The position numbers and the translations under genes were made by a program. Source: Diphasiastrum complanatum (lineage: Eukaryota; Streptophyta; Lycopodiopsida; Lycopodiales; Lycopodiaceae). From it: a DNA stretch of 64,000 bases. A model generated the notes under the pieces. The model was not told the origin of the DNA. It saw only the letters and a program-made list of their open reading frames with translations, and did not search any database. Position 1 is the first letter of the stretch, and the number at the start of each line of letters is the position of its first letter. Of this stretch, positions 33,301-45,000 are shown piece after piece. The stretch covers positions 22,881,810 to 22,945,809 of the forward strand of contig CM055100.1 in NCBI GenBank assembly GCA_029204225.1, read 5' to 3'.

Positions 33301-36300
33301 ATCTTGGTAACTCCCATCCCATCACTATCAAGGGCATGAACACGAAGCTGGTCGACAATGTCATGAAACTAACTGTTGTGAAGTTGTCTTGGAATTAAAA
33401 TCTCCGAGGAGAAAACATGCCCACGCTTAGCGAATATGACAATATTCAATGAGAGATCGAGGTAGGTGACCCAATGCCCTCAATAAAAGAGGAAGACTTT
33501 GGAGGAAAATAGCATGCGGCACAAAGAGGTCCCTGTCCAAACCAATATCTTGTCCAACAATTCGAATCCAAATATAACGTCATGTCGTCATGTCTGATGA
33601 ACTTGATGATCGGGTGAAGAGACTCCATGTATAAGCATCCAACCCCTCCAGATCCTCAACCACTTACCAAAGGGCTATTATTTCCTTCAGTTGTGAGACT
33701 TCTTGTTTCAAGACCTAGAAATCTGACTTGAAGAGAAAAGATCTATTGTTTTGGATGGTGTTTGGAATAATATTTGTAGGTGGTGGTTCTTGAGGAGGAG
33801 GAGAAGAGTTGGCAGCAGATGCGAAGGAGATGGGAAGAGGAAGGAGCCCAATAGGAGAAAGAGTTGCAGTAGGAGCAATAAAAGGAGCAGAAGGGAAGGG
33901 GGGGGGGGGGCTGTTTCGCCAGGGAGGCATGGAGAGAGAGAAAGAAAGAAAGAAAGATTTTATTAATGTCCTTGAATACCCTAAGGTACATAGGACTAAG
34001 AAAGGGTACATGTCAAGTGTGCACATAGGAGCTTAAAGCTCAATCATCTATAAAACTAAATAACTGCAAATACAATGCATAAAGACAGCTGGCCCAGTCA
34101 GGATTCAATAGCATGGAATCATATATCACGATGCCGATCAGCATGAAAGAAATGGTGGATGGTATGCTGTGAAGGTGTGATTAGATGTGCCCTGGACCTC
34201 TGACGCCGGATAGGCCGTCGGTGTCGTCTCTGCTGTCGTGGCGCTCTAGGCTGTGATCTAATAACTGACTGTCTCTCTGGCCGTCGACATGGTCTCTGAT
34301 GCCAGTGTACGAAGGAGTCGGGAATCTCGGCCTCTCCATCTGAGTCGCTGCCTATGGGTACCTCGGATCTCTGTCTCCGACGGGATATGCACTCATCAAT
34401 GCTCAGCTGTGTCAGGGAATGTGTACCATCTAGTCTCCTCCTCCTCAGGTCTGACATCTCTCGGATCATCAGTGCGACACATCTAGGGTCCTCATAAGAT
34501 ATCAAGGTAGAAAGTGTAACTGGGTGCTCTCTGAACAAGCAGTAGTACCGCCCTTGTATCTCATAGTAGGCTGGACATCTGAAGAGGAAATGTGACTCGT
34601 CCTCAGTCTCATGCATAACACACATCCTACAAAGCCGGTCCTCTCATGGGGTGCCACTGTATCTGCTAGTCTCAATAGCCAGCTGATGTGAAGAAACCCG
34701 AAACTGACCCATCGCTATCCGCAGACTATGTGATATACTCCTCAGCAAGTAACCAGATACTATGGGGCAGCCAGCCGGATCAAGAGATAGAAAGTGTGTA
34801 CAATAAAACTCACTCTTGGTCCCCAATGGACCCTGCCAAGTGATATGAAGATATGATCCGTAAAGGAGGCCTCTGATGTACTGGTGGATGCCCGCAGGTA
34901 GATCACTGATCTGGATACCCAATGTGGAGAGGAGACGGCAAGCCTGGGAGTACCATGAGAAAAGGTGTCCCTCTGAGTGTAGGCGCCAGGATGAAGATAA
35001 AGCTGCAACTACATAATGTGTATCCCCGTCCTGAAGATCCTCTAACCTCTGTATGAATGTCACAATATGGAATAAGGCCTCAATCTGAATGGGGGGGACC
35101 GCGAACTCCGCCAAGATAATCTGGTGTGGTACTGAGGGCTTAGCCCGTATCATCCGGGAGAGCAAACGAATCTGGAGCCGGGAGATATATGTCCAATCAG
35201 TAGTTGTCATACCAATACTCCATGTCTCGAAAGCATACATAGCTGAGGGCACAACCATAGTGTCAAAGAGCCGACACTTACTAGTCGCATCTCTGATGTG
35301 TGAGCTGAAACATAGTCTCTCCAAATCTACCAGTGAGGCATAGCCCTTCCGTACCCGGGAAATAGTTGCGTGTCTCATGCTGAACGTAGGCCCCGAGAAT
35401 AGTACTCCTAGATATGTATAGGAATCAACAACCTCTAGGGGATGACCATCCCATAGAAGCTCCTGTCGCATCATGAAAGACCTAGAGGTGTTGAACACCA
35501 TAACCTTAGTCTTGGCCACATTCACCGACAAACCCCACTGTGTGCAGAAAGAAAGAAGAGCATCTAAGTGTCGCTGCAAACCCTCTCTCGTCCGTGAAAG
35601 CAACACCACATCATCAGCATAAAGGAGAATAGCAATAATGAGGTCGCCCAATGTACAACCCTCCCCTCCATCACTCCGTATAACATGCTCTAGCTCGTCA
35701 ATGTAAAGACCAAAAAGTGTAGGAGAGAGTGGACATCCCTGTTTGACACCAATAGTACTGACCACTTTCGGTGAAATAACTCTTGATAGTCGGACCCTGC
35801 CAATAACTCGCCTGTACAATGCTACTACCGCCTGTATAGTATCCTCCTGAAAGCCCCGATCATGAAGTCTCTGTATCAATAGATGCCTAGGCACAGAATC
35901 AAATGCCTTGCGGAAATCCACAAAGCAGCAGTATACACGCTCCCTCTTGGTCTTAGCCTCCTCAATGATGGACCTCAAAGTAAAGATATGATCCGATGTA
36001 GTATATCCCGGTCTGAAACCCGCCTGTCCAATGGCATGGAGTGATCTAGCATCCATCTCTGTACTGATCTCTGATTGTAGGATAGAACCATATACTTAGG
36101 CAAAGAGGTGACTGATCATAATGATACGGTAGTTGTCAGCTTTCATGGGGTCCCTGCCTTTGTGGATAGGGTGAATGAGGTTTGTGGACCATGGAGAGGG
36201 AAAATCAGAGGTAACAGCTCGGTTGAATAGGATGGAGAGAAAGGGTGAGAGAATGTCGGGAGCATACTTTAGAAGTTCAACCTCTAGCTCATCAATGTCT

Positions 36301-38940
36301 TTGGCTTTATGGGAGTGGAGTCGTGTGATGGCCTTTTCTATAAGTTCGTTAGTGAATATGGCAGAAGTATCCGTGAGACAGGAGGTGGGAAGAGGAGGGG
36401 TATCTAGGATGGTGTAAAATGATGTGGCATATGCGACCCAAGTGCTGAGGTCTGTGATCCGTGGTGGGGGTGACCGTGGAAGGAAGCTCTTCCAGAATGA
36501 ACCTGAGGAAGAACTAAAGAGGAGATCCATCAGTTTCTTACCCTGACAAATCTCGTATGCGATTTTCTTTTTTTTTGTGGTTCTGCGGTAGACACGAGAT
36601 ATGGTTTTGGTCATATGAGGAAGATGGGAGCAAGCATATATGAGGTTCTGATGTAGCTGGATGCATTCCTGATCATACTAGGGGTTATAGGGTCTATGAC
36701 GTTGCTGGTCTTTGGGCCGTGGGGATGGAACGACAATGGAAGCTGCAGTATGGATGGTCTGGACAAGAAAGAGGGACTGCTCTTCTAAAGTATGCTCATG
36801 TGGGAAATAGGTAAGGAGATCGGAGAGGGCTTCTCTGTACAGTGGTGTGTGATGTGAAGTGTAGCGGTAGGTGGGTTTAGCTGTAGGGGTTGAAGAGAAA
36901 ATAGGTGTGATGTGGAGATGACCGACAGAGAGTGAGAGATATGAATGATCAGAAAGAGTGGTGCGGTGTACAGAGAAGGATGAAATGAAGTGAAGGAGAA
37001 ATGGTGAACCCATGAAATAGTCGACGACGCTATGTCCTCCACTATGTGGGAAGCAAGTGTAGTCACCAGAGCCTGGCAGCTGAAGAAGGCCATTATAAAT
37101 GGCCAGTCCATGAGCCTCACCCAACTGAAGCATCTGCTCCCCATAGGATGTGACTGGACCCGCTGCATCCGCCGATCACCGTATAAGACCAAGATCATCC
37201 CAATCAAGTGCATGTATCCGCTGTGGGTCATCTGCTGCTCTGTGAAATTCCGTTTGCCTAGACCCAGTCCTGGCATTGAAGTCCCCCGCTAGAAGAATAT
37301 ATCCTCGATCCTCCTATCTGATAATGTCCGATGAAATATCCATGAAAGGTGACTCCTCTGAGGTGAAAGCTGATGTCTCTGGAGGGAAATAACAAATAGC
37401 CAAGAATATGTCATGATCTAACTCCATCAACCTGTGGTCCAACCTGATCCAGATATAGCGAGCCTGCTCGTCAGTGTATAGTAGCTCGACCCAGGGCTGG
37501 AGAGAGTCTTGAAATAAGCAAGCAACACCACCTGAACCGCGACTAGTCAGTGCCCTCGTCTTCCCTCTGCAAGTAGAAAGCCAACAAAATCCCTCAATGC
37601 AAGGAAGTCCTCTCTTAGGACTCTCATGTGTCTCAGTGAGTATAAGGATATCCTCTGTAGTACAAAAATCTCTAAAGTCTCCTGCTGTAGCTGAAGAATG
37701 GATACCATTGCAAGCAATGCTTTTGTGAGGGCCTCCGAACCGCTCCTAAGTCCGGGGAGCCCAAATCCCTATGCCTCAGATTTTTGGGGGTCAATGTATC
37801 GGGCCTTACCATCCCGATAGATCACCCTTTTTCCCAGTGCTTTGGCTTCGTTGAAAACCTTCCTCCTTTCGGCAACTTGCATAGGTGTGAGATCATCGTC
37901 CATGAAGACAAGGGTACCTCTCAGCCTAGCTCGTAGCCTAAGGACAGCTTGCCGCTCCTCTATTCCTGTGAACCGTATGATGAGTGTAGTTGGATCTCTT
38001 TTAGTTCTCCACGCTTTTTCCATTCCGTTGTGATGGTGGGAAAGTGTATCCATGAGGAAACTGGATGCTTCGGTAATTGGAGCCTTAGTATCTTCAATTC
38101 CTCGCACCTGCACATTCAGAGATTTATACTTCCGCATTTCTTCTTCGGATATGATGGCTGAGATGACGCTATTGAAAGTGTGTGTACCTTCTTTACCGTC
38201 TTCTTTGAATAGAGAGGCCCATGTTTTGGTTTCCGCCTTATGTTGCTCAATCCGTTCCTCCAATTCTTGGATCTTTGTGGTGCTGGCTGGTTCTTCTTTT
38301 TTGCTCAAGGTCTCTTCCAAAGATATGATCCGGTCCATCATATTTTGCTTCTCGATTACCATAGCTTGTATTGTGGTTTTCAATTGACCCATTTCCATCC
38401 TTAGGTAGCTAGATTCCAGTGTAATCTGTTCCATGCAAGAGAGAAGGTACTGTTCAAATGCTTTCGTAGGAGAGTAGGCTTCTTTAGGGAATGAGAGAGC
38501 TTAATGGGAGGGGGCAGGAGAACCATGGAGAAAGGAGAGGGCCAAGGAAGAGGGGGGAGGGCTGTGAGCAGGCAGCGAGGGGTTGGGAAGGGCCAGCGAG
38601 GGGGTGGGAGGGGCAGGAGTAGGCTGAGCAGAGAGCGAGGGGGTGGGAAGGGCCAGCGAGGGGGTGGGAGGGGCGGGAGTAGGCTGAGCAGGCAGCGAGG
38701 GGGTGGGAAGGGCCAGCGAGGGGGTGGGAGAGGTGGTGGGAGAGGGAGTAGGCAGCGAGGGGGTGTGTGAAGGGCCAGCGACAGGCTGCAAAGGAGAGGG
38801 AGGGGGTAGCGAAGGAGAGGGAGGGGAGCGAGGGCTCCCCTTTTTTTTGGCCATGGAGACCCGCTGAGTGCGATGGAGATCAGAGGGGAGGTGAGTGCGA
38901 CCAGGGTAGGGCGAGCTAGGCCAGGGCAGCAGCCATCACC

Positions 38941-39004
<64 letters not shown>

Positions 39005-42000
39005 TATTAATGTCTTTTCCATGCCAAAAGGCATATAAGACTAATGAAGTACATGTCAAGTACGTGATAACAATGGGAGCATATAAAACGTCTCCGAAAC
39101 TGTAAGAAAAAAAACATCTAATACAAAGTAAGATAAATGCAAAAATGAGAGTGTATGTGCATAATAGATGTATCAATGTCATGAAGTCCTATTTGTGCTG
39201 ATGCTATAGAAAGATGTAATGTGAGCTGAAGCTCTGGAGCCCGCTTACGTCGTCTATGAGTATGAGAAGTGTCTCTGCATAGGAGGTCTGATGACCTTGG
39301 CAACAAAGTGGTGATGAGTAATACATTGTCTCTAATCTCTATGAACATGTAAGCTACCACCATCATCGTCAACATCATCATTAGGCTCTGTGTCTTGTGA
39401 TCTCCACCTAGAAAAGAAAGAGGTAATCAGTGGCCGAGGGGTAAAATGTTGAGTTGTCTCGCATAGATCTCGCCACAATATGAACATCTCTCGTACCATA
39501 AGAGCGACACATTGGGAGTCCTCATATGCTATGAGAGATCGTAGAGCGGTGGGCATGTCTCAAAACAAACAATGATATCTCCCTCTGATCTCATAGTATA
39601 CATGGCATCTAAAGATAAAATGCTCCTCAGACTCCACCACCCTAAAGAGCATAACTGGTAAATCCGCTCCTCTCTAGAAATACTGTGGAACCTCCCAGTC
39701 TCAATAGCTAGCTGGTGTGAAGACCCCCTAAGCTAGCCCAATGTAAATCGGAGGCAATGTGATGGGCCTAAATCCAGGTAAGTAATGTGGCAGGACTGGA
39801 ATCCTTGCTGCGTCGAGCTCAAGAAAGTGGGTCCGGTGGAAATTAGGCTTAACCCCTAACTGGCGAGTCCACTCCAGATATGCTCGATAGAGAAATCGTC
39901 TGATATACTGATGCGTGCTAATGGAGATACCAAATGACTCAAGTAGAAGGTGAGATGCCTGAGAGAACCATGATAATCTATAGCCTTGATCATAAAGATA
40001 ATGTGAAGAGGACAATGCAATCTATGTGTATCGTCTCTCTGTATCTAGCAATGCTTGTACTCTCCTAATATATGTGATGAGCTAGAGGTGACAATGAGGA
40101 CCGGCGAAAGAGAGCAGCCGTGCTTCACCCCAATAGTGCTCTAGATATGATCAAAAATGTCACTATTATGTCGAAATATCCCAGGACGTGCTCATAAAGA
40201 GCCATCATAGGCAAAATTATATCGGTGGAGAAGCGAAGATCTCGAAGTCTCTGAATGAGCAAGGAGCAAGGAACAGAATCAAAGGTTTTCCTGAAGTCCA
40301 CAAAGCAGCAATAAACCCTCTCTTTCATGTTCTGAGCTTCCTCAATCAAGGCCCGGAGCGTGAAGATGTGATCTATAGTTTTTTTAGAGAGAGAGAGAGC
40401 CTTATTAATGTCTTTTCGATGTCACAAGGCATATAAGACAAATGAGTGCATATCAAGTGTGTGGAACAAATGGGAGCATATGAAAAACATCTCCAAAACT
40501 ATAAAGAAAAAGCATATAATGTAAATCTAAGTACAAGTACCAGTGGTAACTAAACTCGCCTGAGGTCATGTCTTTGAGAGATGGTGATACTGCTACTGAA
40601 GAAAGATGTAATACGAGCTGTAGTGGGGAGTGAAACTGAGATTTTTTGCCTAAGTCGAATGTGAGATGGACATCTCCTCGTGGTAGGACGAGTAAGTTTG
40701 GTTGTATGGTAAGCTGGGACGTGCACTGTCTCTGATCTATGTCCCATGCTCCTTACTCGTCCAACGGATACGAGACCTTGGTTTTTTAGATGAGACAATT
40801 CTAGCAGTGATGGCACTCTATGAGAGAGTATTGGGATGTTTTTGGAGTGACAAAGGCATCTCTGAGCAGATCACGAGCACCTTTGGGGTGAAGCAGGGAT
40901 GTTCACTCTCCCCTACACTTTTTGGACTATATATTGATAAGCTGGAGAGGGTTATTGAGCAGTGTGGTGGATTTGGTTGCAGACTTGGAGACATCTTGAT
41001 TGCTATTCTTCTTTATGCAGATGATGTGGTTCCAGTCTCACCTACCAAGGAGGGGTTATAGAGGTAGACTGATTGCCTTCATGACTTATGTTCCAGATGG
41101 GGCCTAGAGGTTAACATTGGGAAGACCAAAGTGATGGTCTTCAACACTTTTAGGAGCTTTATGTTGAGAAATGAACTCCTTTTTGACAGTCGGCCGCTAG
41201 AGATTGTTCCATCCTACGCTTACTTAGGCATACTCTTTATTGGTCCTATATTTAGTTTAAGACAGGCAGCTTCTAGTAGGCTTGGGAAGGGTCATGCTTC
41301 CCTTGCCCAGTTGGAGAGATTCTGCTTTCGTAAGTCTATTCGAGATGCATCGAGTAAGTGTTGGCTTTTTTACACCATTGTTTCCCCTAAAGCTCTGTAT
41401 GGAGCAGCTACATGGTGCACTGGTCTTAACCTCATCTGACTGGGGCAGTATCTCGTGACTACAGATCCCTATGCTTTCACGTATGATTCGGGCTAAGCCT
41501 TGTGTTCCACACCAGATCATCCTTGCTGAGTTTGCGGCCCCACCCATGTACCTTGATGCCCTACTCCAGCTCATCACTTATATATAGCAAGTTAGCGTGT
41601 TTCACAGGCTTTTAAGCAAAGATATACACATGCCGCTCTCATTTTGTAAAGATCACCATATGAAGATCTGACTAGATCATGTTGCAAAACAACCAAAAGG
41701 ACACTTGTGGAGCAAAACCACCCATCCAGACCTAGATCCCTCCTGGAGTTTCTTCCTGGACCTAGCCCCCAAGCCATAGTGAAGAACCTAAGAGAGAGGA
41801 GGAGAAACAGGCTCAAGAAACTGAATTTCCAATAGGAGGATGGGCGAGTTTCCAATGGACATATTCTCCTCATGAGAGAGAGAATATTCCCTCTAGGATC
41901 CCCATGCAACCTATATTGAGCTATTAACCTCCTATTCTTGCATTAAAGCAGTCATTCACTATGCATGTGCTCCTATGTCCAAATATAGGTCTGGGCCCTC

Positions 42001-45000
42001 ATATGATTATTAATTACTTTACAGGCCAAGCCCGGAATGACGAGGCATAACTAATAACCATATACACCTAGAGTGACCGGCTATCCACGTCAGGAATTAT
42101 TCCGATTCCCTTATACAGGACATGGACGTAACATTCTTCCCCCCTTAAACCAGTTCTGTCCTCAGAACGAATAACTAGAGAAAACCCAATTTGTATGCTA
42201 TTAACTCTTCCAATGAATCATTATCCTCAATTTGACCAACCAACCTAAGCAAGCACACAAAGATAGAACAATTTCTCAATTGTTTATCTCTGATCCTGAG
42301 TACTGATTCAGGGTCCAAAGGTACATTGAGCGATAAATCTTCCAAATGGGCAAAATCTTCAATACATCAAAATGTCATCATCATATAAACTAAATTTACA
42401 TGATACACCGGATGAGCAGTCGACCAAACTTGAAGATTAAGTTTAAAAGCCAACAAATCAATCATTTAACTTTCACAATTACCCTGAAAATCAATCTTTA
42501 GTCTGACTTCAATATCAAATAAGTATTTAGAGATGGGATAATTCTCGAATTATATGTCTCTACACTGAAATACTATATTGACCTTTTAGAAGTACACTAA
42601 AAGATAAATTTCCCTATTGGGTTTGATTCTCTCCAATCTAATAACATCACCTTCATGTACCTCAATTTACATAAATCATTGGGTGAGTCCTCACCTTATA
42701 TTGGAAATCAATGTTCAAAAGTTAAAGATCCAAAACAATTATAGTCCAAGACTATCCACAAATACTTGTAGACCTGTCATAAATGCTTCTTGGTACAAAA
42801 CTCATCCCACCAAAATCTCTTAGGAGATCCACCAAGATAAAATGACTTCAACTCAGCCTTGAGTACCCCAAATACTCTCCTGAGATAAGTGCTCTATCCC
42901 TAGCATCATATGCCAAAAAAATAGCAACCATTCAATCTTGATAGACTTAACTGCTCCTAAATAACCGGAAATTTTAGGTTGAAAAATAGTACACAAGCAT
43001 TCCTTGACTACAATCTGTAAAGGTAAGCAAATTCCTCATAAGTAAACAATTACTTAATGAAAATGCCTGTGAGATCCAAACAATCTCAAGTTTATACACA
43101 AATTTAAAGTTCAAATAACAAATCTAAACTTTTAACTTCACCAATTGATCAAGAATTACTCATCATCTTAAGAATCATCATATTTCCATATAATCATCTA
43201 ATGACCTTTAAGTATCAATTTATGATCCGTCAATCATAAACATTTAGAATCTTATGATTCGTCAATCATAATCTATCAGATTCTATACCCATACTTAATC
43301 ATTTAGAGATACTGGAGTATATGCACAACATAACTGTTCCACACATTACTTGTTCATATGTCTATGCACTCTGACTAGTTTAAGTATACGATATAAACTT
43401 AGTACATAGGAAACACATAGTAGATCCACAAGATTAAGATGTACATAAGCAACTTATCCAACTATGTTCCTATACATAAACATAGGCTATAAACTGACAG
43501 ATATCCACAATCTGCATATGTTACTCACATAATTCACTGAGAATCTTGCAACTCAGCTACCAAAGAACTCTATTTCTCATGAGTAAATAACATATCTGGG
43601 AAACTTTTTGAAATGAATAACTCCACATCACAAGTTTTCCAACCATCTGACTCTTACCAATCAGCCTACAACAGATCTTAGCGTACAAACCAAGATTAGG
43701 CTGAGTCATACAGACATCTTTGGACTGGAGTTAAGATTAAAGCTTTATTCCACTAATCCAATCCATATCAAAATGGTACTTGGTAACAATCAGTGAATCT
43801 TAATTTAATCTTTACCACTACTTCCCATATTAATGAATATCTCATAGCTCAATAACCCCAAAACTCCTCTAGTTCCAGATTACACAAAATAATCACTTAG
43901 AGAGTTGGTCTATTTCAAACTGGATAGTTCTACCATTGCACGCATACAAGATTTTTTTTTCAAAATCAATGCAACTGGCTGATTCCTCGAAAGACTTATC
44001 CCTATCTTTTCTTCCCCCCTTTTAAAAAAGAAATTCCATAATTTCGATTTAAAAGTTCCCAAGAGACAACGTATAAGATATCAAAGATTCGAAAAAGTCA
44101 GTAATAAGTATCCAATACTATTACAAACAGGACTTTTTCCTCATAATCGTAGAATATCTTATCCCGAATGATAGAAATATTAACTCTCGATAATCAACTA
44201 TCAAATACAAACTAACGTTAGGGTTCAGGAAACCTAAGTTCCGAGCCATATTCAAAAATCTTATATGGAAGTACAATTTCATATAATTATAACAATCCTG
44301 CAGAACAGAGTTCTACACTTGAAGGAATGATATGAATCTCAATCCAATTGTCATGTAATAAGAAATTTCTAAAGAGTAGAGGTCTAATAAAATAGAGAAA
44401 TAGATTTAAGGGCTTCCATATTTTGTAATTAATGAGAAACCATTAAGGGATCGATCTATATCTCATAATTCCCCAAAATACCCTTAACAAAAACCAATGG
44501 ACTCTGTTAGTATTACCATTACAGCAATCCCTAACCATCGGTCTACAGATCATTCTACCCAAGAAATCCCTTTTAGAATCACTGATGTCCCATACCACCA
44601 GCTTTTCCTCCAAGAATCCTCTGCATCCAGATCTGTTTTGCACAAAAAGTCAAACTTTTTGGTCCAAAAACCCCAATTTCTGGTCCAAAATCACTATCTA
44701 ATCCACCTTTTGACTATTCCAACATCATGCAATCATTAGATCCAATCAATAATGACTGTAAAACAGCAAGTACAATCTGGAAAACGTACTACACCAGTAC
44801 CCATGATCAATTTCAAGCAAAAAATCTCAATTCTAGGTGAAAAAATCCACTAAAACCATCAAAAAACCTTTGATTTCCAACAAAAACTATGGAAAAACCC
44901 CATAATTATGATCTTTAGGCTGAAAGTACACCAAAATCAGAGAAGTCACCTACTTGGAGATCAATTCCACCACCTGGAAGTAACATGCAAGGAGAAATCC

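Larger units (their letters stand above)
33931..38940 (-). mobile_element. Near full-length L1-like LINE retrotransposon
   Basis: About 5.0 kb on the minus strand: short 5' UTR, ORF1 (38854-37769), ORF2 with apurinic endonuclease, RT and a C-terminal zinc finger (37745-34119), a 3' UTR, a terminal stem-loop (33968-33996), AATAAAA, then (TTTC)n and (TC)n. The layout is that of plant L1-type LINEs, but the tail is not poly(A). A few stops and frameshifts in ORF1 and in the endonuclease make this copy inactive. The 5' end abuts the (TC)n of the next LINE. Confidence 0.92.
38943..40385 (-). mobile_element. LINE copy, 5' truncated and internally deleted
   Basis: The minus strand reads KERVYCCFVDFRKTFDSVP (40349 onward, RT). 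After a deletion it resumes at 40015-39728 with the region after RT (YLYDQGYRLSWFSQASHLLL; STHQYIRRFLYRAYLEW; VKPNFHRTHFLELDAA), then LRSLIAYEDSQCVALMVREM (39556-39332). The 3' UTR holds the terminal stem-loop at 39012-39041, followed by AATAAAG and the (TC)n tract. The zinc-finger stretch near 39650 is still partly readable. Confidence 0.85.

Noticed and set aside
33743-34036. Overlapping ORFs on both strands near the poly-G tract
   Set aside because: They are parts of the LINE ORF1 fragment and simple repeats, with no independent coding evidence.
38504-38770. Plus-strand Gly/Arg-rich ORF
   Set aside because: It is the antisense of the Pro/Ser-rich LINE ORF1 repeat.
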